Of a stretch of 44,837 bases of DNA, positions 1 to 9,771 are shown piece after piece. Source of the DNA: Nemertoderma westbladi (taxonomy: Eukaryota > Xenacoelomorpha > Nemertodermatida > Nemertodermatidae); the NCBI GenBank assembly GCA_032718475.1, contig JAUCBJ010007249.1:1-44837 (forward strand), given 5' to 3'. The position numbers and the translations under genes are program-made. The first letter of the stretch is position 1. Each line of letters starts with the position of its first letter. The notes under the pieces were generated by a model. That model saw nothing but the letters and a program-made list of their open reading frames with translations, did not search any database and was not told the DNA's origin.

Positions 1-220
1 GTTTATTCGCGCATATTCGCGCCTCACCAGTCGAGCTGGCATTTAATTATTATTATAATTGACAGTTAACAATTAACACATTAAAAATCATTTTAAAAAA
101 GGTCTTATGGATCGACCAGAAGATTAAAAGAATACCACATTGCGTAATATTGAATTAAAACGTGACTAAACCGGTTTACTAAAAAGCCAGCTACTCTAAA
201 AGTCTTAATATCTAAGTGAT

Positions 221-3200
221 TTATTCATCAGTTCTATTATAGTAAGAGGAAAATATTTCACGTTTACTTTTGAAACTGAGTCCATTATTGGAGTAGCACA
301 TAGAGAGAAAATCTGCGCTACAGCAATCACTTATGTTTGGTGCACCTGGTGACATTCTCTGTGTCAGTTCCTTGTAAGAGTAATCAAAATTAAATATGTT
401 AAATAATGATGGTAGCGCATATAACTTTCTGCCCTTACTATAAGAAGCTGCAATACTAGGCAGATTATTATTTAGGTAACCATCCCATTGACCAATCGAG
501 CATAAAAACCGTAGCATATGTTGAAGGTCGTATTTAGGGCAACACTTAATGCGCTCTATCAGATTGGCCAATCTCTTGAAGGCAGTAGTTGAGATACAAG
601 CATTACCAAACACAATTTCCAGTGTCTGAGTACTGATATAATTTCCCGCATAAAGAAGACCACGTAGAGATTTTCTGTATTGAGAATCTAACCGCTTTAT
701 GTCCGACAAGGAAAGACTACCAACTTGGATCTCCATGCCGTAGCAAAGGAACGGGACAGCTATTGTGTTCCACAGTTTACTGACAACATCAAGGGGGTAT
801 TGTCTGACTGTCCATCCCTTCTGATGGAACGCAGAAGAACAGATACCGATTCGCCGTCTAAGATCAACGATTATATGATCAGGTTTGCTGTATAATTTGT
901 AACCAATAAATTTAATATATTCTGACAGATTGATCGAGGAACCATTAAACATTATCTGCTGGTTGCTTCCATTAGTTTGGTCACCCATAGTGGTCCATGA
1001 CGTTTTACTTACAGATAAGTGCAAACCAATAAGGGTCAGCTGTGTTTCTAAGGCAGTTAACATTTTTTCAATTTCAGTACGTGACAATGCTAGAAGGAGC
1101 AAATCATCTGCATAATTGATAATTCCAACCCAGGTATCCTTTATAAAGCAGCCAAGGCCAAGTCGCTCCATATTATCAACAACATCATGAATATAGAAGT
1201 TGAACAGAGAGGGCGAAAGCAGCGAGCCCTGCTTAACTCCGTTAAACCCAATAAAAAAGCTTCTGTTTATTCTTTCACCATGTTTGATGAAGTATTTAGT
1301 GTTGCGATAATAATAAAGTAATATACAGCAGATGAATGGATTCAATATTTTGGATAGCCGGTCGAATAGAACAACATAATCCACCATGTTGAAAGCGGAA
1401 CTGATATCTGTTTGACAGGCGTAGATAGTGGATCCCCTGGATTGAAAATAATTAATCACCTCCAATGCAAGAGATATGGCCTCATCACAACCAATTCTTT
1501 TTTGATAGGCCATTGACATGCTATGAGGTTTGTCAATCTCTACTAGAAATTCCGATAAGCAGATCGCCTCTAAAACCTTTGCATATATGTTGATGCTGGC
1601 AATCGGCCTGTATGACGGTGTCTCATATAAACTTCTACCATGACCTTTGTAAACCATTGAGAGGATGGTTTCTCCAAACACGTCTGGCACACATCCAACT
1701 TGAATACTCGTATTTAGGACAATACCGATATGATAGCATATTACAGATGGATCTGCACATATTAAGTGTTCAACAACTAGACTCCTACTGTCGGGCGCCT
1801 TTCGCTTTGATAGTGATAAGATAGCCTCATATATCGTGTTTGCTTCAATTGTAGGCATGCTTGTAGATTCCATTCTAGAACGTAGATATCTTTCAATGTC
1901 ATCAAAATTCTGTTCACCCTTATGCTGAAGATCGTTTTGAATTGCTTCACTTATTTTATCTTCCATGTCTGGAGGAGCAGAGTGAGACGTTTTAGAAAAG
2001 TTTGACCAAAATGTCTTAGCAGACCCCGTGTTCAGTCTTTGACTAAGTCGTTTATTTAACATTTCTTTGTATAATTTACGCTTTAGCCGTCGAGTAGCTC
2101 GCTTTGAGGACTTAATTTCTTCACACAGAGGATCATTATGAGGACTACCTTTACCAATCCACATTTTATATAGTTTCTTTGATGTTTTTGAATAGTCTCG
2201 TAGTTGTTTATTGCGGATAAGTATATTTTTACTCTTACGTTTCCGCTTAGAGATTGGTATGCATTGTTTCGCACACTTAAGAAGTATAGCTGTCAAGTCA
2301 TTTGTATAATCATTTAACATACATTTAGTCCATTTCTCATTTGGCTTTGCAGGGATTCTAAGCATATTCAACTCAGTTGTGACCTTTTCGTTATACTGCC
2401 TTAAGTTAGCCACACTGGCCTTCTCCCAGTTGAATTTCACTGAGCTAAATGTTTTCATAGAGTTTTTGTAGCCTTCAGCTTTAATAAAACGACTTATATC
2501 AATACGACAAAACACTGGTAGGTGATCAGAGAGGTTGTTCTCAAAGGTTTCCATCATCACACTGCCATCAACAACAAGACTTTTACCATGGTGTGAAGAT
2601 AATATATGATCTATATATGAGTTTGTGTTGCTCGCAGCGCTGTGAAATGTATATGTGGGGCCAGAAAAGTTGTTATATGTGTCAACTGCAGCCAAATTGT
2701 TGTTAGAGCAAAATTTTATTAACTCTTTACCCCTCAAGGTAGGTGAAGACCGACATGACCTTGGACCATGAGCAATGCCAATATCTGAGTTTGTGTCCAT
2801 TAACAAATAGGGAATGCAGTCTGGGTTTGTTTTGATAATTGATTCTACTCTATTCATAAGATCAATGTACATTTCTAGTGGTTTACCAGCATCAGGTACA
2901 TAACCGCACAATATGAGAAGACGGCAGGAGGCATTAGCTGGTTTGAAAATTCCCCCAATGATGTCGTCATTGGATTCTATCTTTTGGACCAGGTTTAATT
3001 TAGACTTTTTTGCAATTAGTGAAACACCACCAGCGCCACGGCGTTTGTTTGGATTATCCATTTTCTTTGAAACCAATGATAAACAATGGTAATCTGAGCC
3101 TAACTGGTTTACCAGGAGCTCCTTTATTTCCTCAGTATCCAACCAGTGCTCCTGTAGTGCTACTACATCATTAGAAGCACATAAAGATTTAATATAGTCA

Positions 3201-3238
3201 ATACTAGTTATGGCATCATGGCAATTGAATGTTACCAT
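221..3238 (-). CDS. LINE ORF2: APE-type endonuclease plus reverse transcriptase
   Basis: This is an uninterrupted 1005-residue protein starting at an ATG. Residues 1-245 are an apurinic-type endonuclease, with LQEHWL near residue 30 (catalytic Glu) and SDHLPVF near residue 238 (catalytic His region). An RT domain occupies about 480-780. It includes the GVKQGSLLSPSLFNFYI block and the catalytic YADD at about residue 709 (plus-strand 1103-1114). A cysteine-containing C-terminal region follows. By family knowledge, the endonuclease nicks target DNA and the RT copies the element RNA from the nick. Length and completeness are normal for the family, so this copy may be fairly young. No stop or frameshift is visible. 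The exact clade is unresolved. Confidence 0.93.
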   Translation of the reverse strand: MVTFNCHDAITSIDYIKSLCASNDVVALQEHWLDTEEIKELLVNQLGSDYHCLSLVSKKMDNPNKRRGAGGVSLIAKKSKLNLVQKIESNDDIIGGIFKPANASCRLLILCGYVPDAGKPLEMYIDLMNRVESIIKTNPDCIPYLLMDTNSDIGIAHGPRSCRSSPTLRGKELIKFCSNNNLAAVDTYNNFSGPTYTFHSAASNTNSYIDHILSSHHGKSLVVDGSVMMETFENNLSDHLPVFCRIDISRFIKAEGYKNSMKTFSSVKFNWEKASVANLRQYNEKVTTELNMLRIPAKPNEKWTKCMLNDYTNDLTAILLKCAKQCIPISKRKRKSKNILIRNKQLRDYSKTSKKLYKMWIGKGSPHNDPLCEEIKSSKRATRRLKRKLYKEMLNKRLSQRLNTGSAKTFWSNFSKTSHSAPPDMEDKISEAIQNDLQHKGEQNFDDIERYLRSRMESTSMPTIEANTIYEAILSLSKRKAPDSRSLVVEHLICADPSVICYHIGIVLNTSIQVGCVPDVFGETILSMVYKGHGRSLYETPSYRPIASINIYAKVLEAICLSEFLVEIDKPHSMSMAYQKRIGCDEAISLALEVINYFQSRGSTIYACQTDISSAFNMVDYVVLFDRLSKILNPFICCILLYYYRNTKYFIKHGERINRSFFIGFNGVKQGSLLSPSLFNFYIHDVVDNMERLGLGCFIKDTWVGIINYADDLLLLALSRTEIEKMLTALETQLTLIGLHLSVSKTSWTTMGDQTNGSNQQIMFNGSSINLSEYIKFIGYKLYSKPDHIIVDLRRRIGICSSAFHQKGWTVRQYPLDVVSKLWNTIAVPFLCYGMEIQVGSLSLSDIKRLDSQYRKSLRGLLYAGNYISTQTLEIVFGNACISTTAFKRLANLIERIKCCPKYDLQHMLRFLCSIGQWDGYLNNNLPSIAASYSKGRKLYALPSLFNIFNFDYSYKELTQRMSPGAPNISDCCSADFLSMCYSNNGLSFKSKREIFSSYYNRTDE

Positions 3239-3305
3239 TCTTACAGTTCCTTGACAAGAGTTTTTGCTGCTACCATTATTGAAATCCCCCCTCTGTGGTG
3301 GATCC

Positions 3306-3608
3306 TTAGATGGATTGAAAGGGAGTGTGATTGTAGACAGATTGGCGGTCTCGCCACATTACACATTTCGCATCAGCTGGCCAGAAACTAGAGTTCGGAC
3401 TTACCAGTTTGTTCACATCCCTGTTGTTTACAACTAGTCGAAAGTTCCTGCGGCCCCCGTAATTGCGGGTTGTAATTCGTTCTATCTGGACACCACCAAT
3501 TGAACAGTATCCCAATATACGATCCTCGTCATAGTTTGGGTTGTTAGTGGCCAGATAGAGAACTTCATTATATGTTGTCATTCTCGATCTGTAGTTCGAT
3601 TGCGACCG
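3306..3608 (-). CDS. LINE ORF1, C-terminal fragment
   Basis: The frame gives about 100 residues and ends in TAA at 3306-3308. The pattern GGVQIERIT, then a basic strand, then SSFWPADAKCVMWRD resembles the small RRM-like domain at the end of ORF1 proteins in CR1/Jockey-type elements, where a typical ending is 'DPENWP...VRRW'. An ATG lies at 3579-3581. The frame is open beyond it up to the minisatellite border at 3609 and then hits a TAG inside the first repeat unit. The N-terminal part of ORF1 is therefore missing. It is in a different frame from ORF2, 67 nt upstream of it. By family knowledge the role is to bind element RNA. Confidence 0.6.
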   Translation of the reverse strand, partial: RSQSNYRSRMTTYNEVLYLATNNPNYDEDRILGYCSIGGVQIERITTRNYGGRRNFRLVVNNRDVNKLVSPNSSFWPADAKCVMWRDRQSVYNHTPFQSI

Positions 3609-6600
3609 CTGCTAGAACACGATCGCTATTGATGGGACTGCTAGAACACGATCGCTATTGATGGGACTGCTAGAACACGTTCGCTATTGATGGGACTGCT
3701 AGAACACGATCGCTATTGATGGGACTGCTAGAACACGTTCGCTATTGATGGGACTGCTAGAACACGATCGCTATTGATGGGACTGCTAGAACACGTTCGC
3801 TATTGATGGGACTGCTAGAATACGTTCGCTATTGATGGGACTGCTGGAACACGATCGCTATTGATGGGACTGCTAGAACACGATCGCTATTGATGGGACT
3901 GCTAGAACACGTTCGCTATTGATGGGACTGCTAGAACACGATCGCTATTGATGGGACTGCTAGAACACGTTCACTATTGATGGGACTGCTGGAACACGAT
4001 CGCTATTGATGGGACTGCTGGAACACGATCGCTATTGATGGGACTGCTAGAACACGATCGCTATTGATGGGACTGCTAGAACACGATCGCTATTGATGGG
4101 ACTGCTGGAACACGATCGCTATTGATGGGACTGCTAGAACACGATCGCTATTGATGGGACTGCTAGAACACGTTCGCTATTGATGGGACTGCTAGAACAC
4201 GTTCGCTATTGATGGGACTGCTAGAATACGTTCGCTATTGATGGGACTGCTGGAACACGATCGCTATTGATGGGACTGCTAGAACACGATCGCTATTGAT
4301 GGGACTGCTAGAACACGTTCGCTATTGATGGGACTGCTAGAACACGATCGCTATTGATGGGACTGCTAGAACACGTTCGCTATTGATGGGACTGCTGGAA
4401 CACGATCGCTATTGATGGGACTGCTGGAACACGATCGCTATTGATGGGACTGCTAGAACACGATCGCTATTGATGGGACTGCTAGAACACGATCGCTATT
4501 GATGGGACTGCTAGAACACGATCGCTATTGATGGGACTGCTAGAACACGTTTGCTATTGATGGGACTGCTAGTACACGATCGCTATTGATGGGACTGCTA
4601 GAACACGATCGCTATTGATGGGACTGCTAGAACACGTTCGCTATTGATGTGACTGCTAGAACACGATCGCTATTGATGGGACTGCTGGAACACGATCGCT
4701 AATGATGGGACTGCTAGAACACGATCGCTATTGATGGGACTGGTGGAACACGATCGCTATTGATGGGACTGCTGGAACACGATCGCTATTGATGGGACTG
4801 CTGGAACACGATCGCTATTGATGGGACTGCTAGAACACGTTCGCTATTGATGGGACTGCTAGAACACGTTCGCTATTGATGTGACTGCTAGAACACGTTC
4901 GCTATTGATGGGACTGCTGGAACACGATCGCTATTGATGGGACTGCTGGAACACGATCGCTATTGATGGGACTGCTAGAACACGATCGCTATTGATGGGA
5001 CTGCTAGAACACGTTCGCTATTGATGGGACTGCTGGAACACGATCGCTATTGATGGGACTGCTGGAACACGATCGCTATTGATGGGACTGCTAGAACACG
5101 ATCGCTATTGATGGGACTGCTAGCACACGATCGCTATTGATGGGACTGCTAGAACACGATCGCTATTGATGGGACTGCTAGAACACGTTCGCTATTGATG
5201 GGACTGCTAGAACACGATCGCTATTGATGGGACTGCTGGAACACGATCGCTATTGATGGGACTGCTGGAACACGATCGCTATTGATGGGACTGCTAGAAC
5301 ACGTTCGCTATTGATGGGACTGCTAGAACACGATCGCTATTGATGGGACTGGTGGAACACGATCGCTATTGATGGGAGTGCTGGAACACGATCGCTATTG
5401 ATGGGACTGCTGGAACACGATCGCTATTGATGGGACTGCTAGAACACGTTCTCTATTGATGGGACTGCTGGAACACGATCGCTATTGATGGGACTGCTAG
5501 AACACGATCGCTATTGATGGGACTGCTAGAACACGATCGCTATTGATGGGACTGGTGGAACACGATCGCTATTGATGGGACTGCTGGAACACGATCGCTA
5601 TTGATGGGACTGCTGGAACACGATCGCTATTGATGGGACTGCTAGAACACGATCGCTATTGATGGGACTGCTAGAACACGATCGTTATTGATGGGACTGG
5701 TGGAACACGATCGCTATTGATGGGACTGCTGGAACACGATCGCTATTGATGGGACTGCTGGAACACGATCGCTATTGATGGGACTGCTAGAACACGTTCG
5801 CTATGGATGGGACTGCTGGAACACGATCGCTATTGATGGGACTGCTGGAACACGATCGCTATTGATGGGACTGCTGGAACACGATCGCTATTGATGGGAC
5901 TGATAGAACACGTTCGCTATGGATGGGACTGCTAGAACACGATCGCTATTGATGGGACTGCTAGAACACGATCGCTATTGATGGGACTGCTAGAACACGT
6001 TCGCTATTGATGGGACTGCTAGAACACGTTCGCTATTGATTGGACTGCTGGAGCACGATCGCTATTGATGGGACTGCTGGAACACGATCGCTATTGATGG
6101 GACTGCTAGAACACGATCGCTATTGATGGGACTGCTAGAACACGTTCGCTATTGATGGGACTGCTAGAACACGTTCGCTATTGATGGGACTGCTGGAGCA
6201 CGATCGCTATTGATGGGACTGCTAGAACACGTTCGCTATTGATGGGACTGCTGGAACACGATCGCTATTGATGGGACTGCTAGAACACGTTCGCTATTGA
6301 TGGGACTGCTGGAGCACGATCGCTATTGATGGGACTGCTGGAACACGATCGCTATTGATGGGACTGCTAGAACACGATCGCTATTGATGGGACTGCTGGA
6401 GCACGATCGCTATTGATGGGACTGCTAGAACACGTTCGCTATTGATGGGACCCCTGGAGCACGATCGCTATTGATGGGACTGCTGGAACACGATCGCTAT
6501 TGATGGGACTGCTAGAACACGATCGCTATTGATGGGACTGCTAGAACACGTTCGCTATTGATGGGACTGCTGGAACACGATCGCTATTGATGGGACTGCT

Positions 6601-6748
6601 AGAACACGTTCGCTATTGATGGGACTGCTAGAACACGTTCGCTATTGATGGGACTGCTGGAGCACGATCGCTATTGATGGGACTGCTAGAACACGTTCGC
6701 TATTGATGGGACTGCTGGAACACGTTTGCTATTGATGGGACTGCTGGA
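3609..6748. repeat. 29-bp minisatellite, 108 complete units
   Basis: Tandem copies of a 29-bp unit beginning CTGCTAGAACACGATC and ending ATTGATGGGA. Units starting at 3609, 3812, 4740, 5349, 5552, 5697 and 6741 are all separated by exact multiples of 29. The block 3609-6740 is therefore 108 units (3132 bp) with no net indel, followed by a partial unit. Variation is mainly two dimorphic sites: CTAGAAC/CTGGAAC and ACGATCG/ACGTTCG. Rarer variants are AATACG, GAGCACG and CTGGTGG. The same order of variants recurs 14 units (406 bp) apart. It has no coding capacity. Confidence 0.97.
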
Positions 6749-7560
6749 CATTGGATCAAAAACTCATGACATACTGTAATGAGAACACTGATCGATTATG
6801 TAAACGCTACCATCGTTTTAGCAGTCTTTTAGGTACTTCAGCATTTTTTGATACAAATGATTTTGTTCCTATTTTAATATTGATCAGATTGTTTGAATAA
6901 GGGGGGTAAAATTCGGCAACTGATGTCATTGTCAAGGCTGATGAGTTATCTAGCATAGCGGATACACTGGTTTCTATTTGCCGCTGAATTGCATTATATT
7001 TCGGCTAGAAGTTTGGCTTCCTCCAATAATAGACGAGATTTAGCTTTACCTGACAGCCTGAGGAATATCTACCGTTGAATCAGTTCAACCCCAACTAGAA
7101 TTTGATTGGTTGTCTTATTATAAAATGAATTCTTCCCTATAATTCCATCGGTTTCCAGAAAATTAATTTTTATTTTAGAGTTCGTCTTTCAACTTTTTAT
7201 TCAAAGTTTACAGTTATGTAGGTATAAACGGAGGTTGGTTATTTTTTTGTTACTCGCCTATCATATTTTTCAAGGCAAATGTTTGCTATAAATGTAAAGT
7301 AATGTTACTATTCATTAACTCTTCTTCAAAATATCCAAAAACGTAAACCGTTGTGCAATTTATGCGCTGAAAGTTACAATTGAAGTTTTATCATAAATAT
7401 TGGATGTAATATTTAAAAACTTAAACACAAAACTTAAAAACAAATTTTTTGTTATTTATAGTTAGTTGAATCGGCAACTAATTAGTCTGAGGTTTGTTTA
7501 ATAGATCAGCTCACAATTAATATAAAATGTAATTTTTCCTTAATCTAATATCTGTTATAT
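6749..7560. other. AT-rich non-coding stretch
   Basis: I see no ORF, RNA gene, repeat array or recognisable element in this stretch. It separates the 29-bp minisatellite from the decayed LINE scrap. Confidence 0.5.
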
Positions 7561-7769
7561 AATAATTATTTGGGTTGGGATCTATTTTGTCCTGCGATTT
7601 CGAATAAATTTATTAAAACTACTGCTACTAACTGTACTTGGTCGAACGAGTTCGGACAGTGGAAATTAGATCCTTCCGGGCTTCCCGATTTTCCATATAA
7701 AGTTGTCCCAATTTCGTTTCTCGCATGTCCAGTATCACTCTCAAGTTGGTCTATAGAGGTTATATAGCC

Positions 7770-7871
7770 GGTTTGTTCACAGCTTGATTCTCTTGCTTTT
7801 CTATAGGGTTTGCTGACTCTCAAACTGACTCGGACTTCTGCAGTCATAATTCTGTGGTCTGTGCAAATCAA
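7770..7871 (-). pseudogene. Possible LINE endonuclease scrap
   Basis: On the minus strand a short frame reads CTDHRIMTAEVRVSLR. This resembles the end of APE-type endonucleases in non-LTR elements, which commonly reads 'SDHRxVxAKxRxSLR'. The downstream part of the same frame (to 7566) shows no recognisable continuation. This is a motif-level resemblance only. It could be chance, or the last trace of an old insertion. Confidence 0.3.
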
Positions 7872-7894
7872 TACCTATTTGCTCCAAGAGTAAG

Positions 7895-7953
7895 CGGCTA
7901 TTTCGTTTATAATTGGTGTTATACTATAACACCAATTATAAAAGAAATAGCCG
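7895..7953. repeat. Near-perfect palindrome with 29-bp arms
   Basis: Arms 7895-7923 and 7925-7953 are reverse complements around a single centre base (C at 7924), with one mismatch. The sequence reads GGCTATTTCGTTTATAATTG, then the centre, then the mirror. It would form a very tight cruciform or hairpin. It may be a foldback/MITE relic. No direct repeat was found at its edges. Confidence 0.9.
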
Positions 7954-8077
7954 GTGTAACCCTTGATCTTCTGCGGGCAACCAGCAATGACTTTGACATT
8001 GTGTTTTGGAATGACCTTTATAAATCCAGTTAGATCTTCTTAAAACTTGACAGCTAGATCTGGCTCTGAACCATTGG

Positions 8078-9412
8078 TTGGTTTCTAGCAACTTAATACT
8101 CTTTGTTGTCTTGGGATTACAATCAAACGTTCTTGCAATGCCCTGGAGTTATAGAATTCCTACTCCACCAATGCCCTGGAGTTATAGAATTCCTACTCCA
8201 CCAATAATGCCCTGGAGTTATAGAATTCCTACTCTACCAATAATGCCCTGGAGTTATAGAATTCCTACTCCACCAATGCCCTGGAGTTATAGAATTCCTA
8301 CTCCACCAATGCCCTGGAGTTATAGAATTCCTACTCCACCAATACCCTGGAGTTATAGAATTCCTACTCCACCAATGCCCTGGAGTTATAGAATTCCTAC
8401 TCCACCAATGCCCTGGAGTTATAGAATTCCTACTCCACCAATGCCCTGGAGTTATAGAATTCCTACTCCACCAATGCCCTGGAGTTATAGAATTCCTACT
8501 CCACCAATGCCCTGGAGTTATAGAATTCCTACTCCACCAATGCCCTGGAGTTATAGAATTCCTACTCCACCAATGCCCTGGAGTTATAGAATTCCTACTC
8601 CACCAATACCCTGGAGTTATAGAATTCCTACTCCACCAATGCCCTGGAGTTATAGAATTCCTACTCCACCAATGCCCTGGAGTTATAGAATTCCTACTCC
8701 ACCAATGCCCTGGAGTTATAGAATTCCTACTCCACCAATACCCTGGAGTTATAGAATTCCTACTCCACCAATGCCCTGGAGTTATAGAATTCCTACTCCA
8801 CCAATAATGCCCTGGAGTTATAGAATTCCTACTCCACCAATACCCTGGAGTTATAGAATTCCTACTCCACCAATGCCCTGGAGTTATAGAATTCCTACTC
8901 CACCAATGCCCTGGAGTTATAGAATTCCTACTCCACCAATGCCCTGGAGTTATAGAATTCCTACTCCACCAATGCCCTGGAGTTATAGAATTCCTACTCC
9001 ACCAATGCACTGGAGTTATAGAATTCCTACTCCACCAATAATGCCCTGGAGTTATAGAATTCCTACTCCACCAATAATGCCCTGGAGTTATAGAATTCCT
9101 ACTCCACCAATAATGCCCTGGAGTTATAGAATTCCTACTCCACCAATGCCCCAAAGTCCACCAATTTCCAATGTAATTATTATAATTGATGTTGATGGTA
9201 GTGATGTCTTCTTGACATATCCGATGTTCTTAGATACAGATGACTTTGATGTTATATTCCATTGCCATAGAGCGACCATGACACCCCTAGAAAGTGTTTG
9301 TGAATTCATTGCAGTAATCTTTAGTGTCTTTTTACATTTCAACAGGTACCGACAGACTCTTTACTTCTCTATCTTCTATATTTTCCTGCTAAGTTTTCAT
9401 TATAAACTTTAG
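8078..9412 (+). CDS. Tandem-repeat ORF (MPWSYRIPTPP)n with signal-like leader, hypothetical
   Basis: The frame is open from just after a TGA at 8048-8050 to the stop at 9410-9412. There is no ATG before the repeats, and the codon at 8078 is TTG. If the gene is real, its start must lie in an upstream exon (TTTCTAG at 8081-8087 could be an acceptor). The segment NLILFVVLGLQSNVLA just before the repeats looks like a signal-peptide core. Thirty repeats follow, then about 88 non-repetitive residues ending in a hydrophobic stretch. All repeat-length changes are multiples of three. The function is unknown. A secreted structural or adhesive repeat protein is one idea. The alternative is a non-coding minisatellite whose composition lacks stops, since the opposite strand is also open across it. 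Confidence 0.3.
   Translation: MVSSNLILFVVLGLQSNVLAMPWSYRIPTPPMPWSYRIPTPPIMPWSYRIPTLPIMPWSYRIPTPPMPWSYRIPTPPMPWSYRIPTPPIPWSYRIPTPPMPWSYRIPTPPMPWSYRIPTPPMPWSYRIPTPPMPWSYRIPTPPMPWSYRIPTPPMPWSYRIPTPPMPWSYRIPTPPIPWSYRIPTPPMPWSYRIPTPPMPWSYRIPTPPMPWSYRIPTPPIPWSYRIPTPPMPWSYRIPTPPIMPWSYRIPTPPIPWSYRIPTPPMPWSYRIPTPPMPWSYRIPTPPMPWSYRIPTPPMPWSYRIPTPPMHWSYRIPTPPIMPWSYRIPTPPIMPWSYRIPTPPIMPWSYRIPTPPMPQSPPISNVIIIIDVDGSDVFLTYPMFLDTDDFDVIFHCHRATMTPLESVCEFIAVIFSVFLHFNRYRQTLYFSIFYIFLLSFHYKL
8138..9145. repeat. 33/36-bp minisatellite, 30 units
   Basis: Thirty tandem units run from ATGCCCTGGAG to CCTACTCCACCA. Twenty-four are 33 bp and six are 36 bp, the extra being an ATA triplet. Each unit contains an EcoRI site (GAATTC). 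Units are almost identical. The only substitutions I see are ATG/ATA at the first codon, CCA to CTA in unit 3 and CCC to CAC in unit 27. A degenerate partial unit follows at 9146. The array therefore looks recently homogenised. Confidence 0.97.
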
Positions 9413-9770
9413 TATTTATTTCGTTTGTTGGTTACTGTGGTTACATTTTATGGGAATAGTCATTAATAATTAACCATTGATTAACCCTATTAGTACCGGG
9501 CTATAAAATGTACAAATACCAGGGGGGGGGGGGGGGGGTCATATTAAACCCCACCCCACCCCCTCTAAAATCTACAAATTTTAACGAAAACGTCTGATTT
9601 TTTGTTTGTTCGTAGATCTCACTAGTCTGAATCCAACCAAAAAATAAAATTTCAAAAAAAAGTACTGGGGTGGTTATTTTGCAGCACCAAAATTACAAGT
9701 AAAGTGGGAGTGATGGAATTGCAAAATCTCTCTATTCCATACCTAGAGGTATTAAACCTATAACTACCAG
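9413..9770. other. Intergenic or intronic stretch with a 17-G homopolymer
   Basis: A run of 17 G residues lies at 9522-9538, followed by a C-rich stretch (CCCCACCCCACCCCC). The words AAATCTACAAATTTTAA after it resemble 13486-13503, next to the SINE, so both may belong to one old repeat. If the ferlin has upstream exons, this is the last part of its final intron. The sequence before 9771 (AACTACCAG) is a possible splice acceptor with a weak pyrimidine tract. Confidence 0.5.
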
Positions 9771-9771
9771 C

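Larger units (their letters stand above)
40..3608 (-). mobile_element. Non-LTR retrotransposon (CR1/Jockey-like), 5'-truncated
   Basis: The element lies on the minus strand. It has the end of ORF1 (3306-3608), a 67-nt gap, an intact EN-RT ORF2 (221-3238) and about 180 bp of 3' UTR. The UTR runs into an AT-rich tail with TAA-like triplets near position 50. The order of an RNA-binding ORF1 followed by an APE-endonuclease/RT ORF2 is typical of the CR1/Jockey/L2 radiation. I cannot place it in a named clade. The 5' side ends exactly where the 29-bp minisatellite starts, so ORF1 lacks its N-terminal part. The 3' boundary is approximate. Confidence 0.85.

Noticed and set aside
3609-6748. CRISPR-like regular 29-bp repeats
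   Set aside because: There are no spacers; the units are head to tail. The sequence is eukaryotic, so this is a minisatellite.
7570-7767. 65-residue plus-strand frame
   Set aside because: It starts at TTG, has no recognisable motif and lies opposite the LINE endonuclease scrap.
8234-9154. Long open frame opposite the MPWSYRIPTPP array
   Set aside because: It exists only because the repeat unit lacks stops on that strand; it starts and ends with the array and has no leader or tail of its own.
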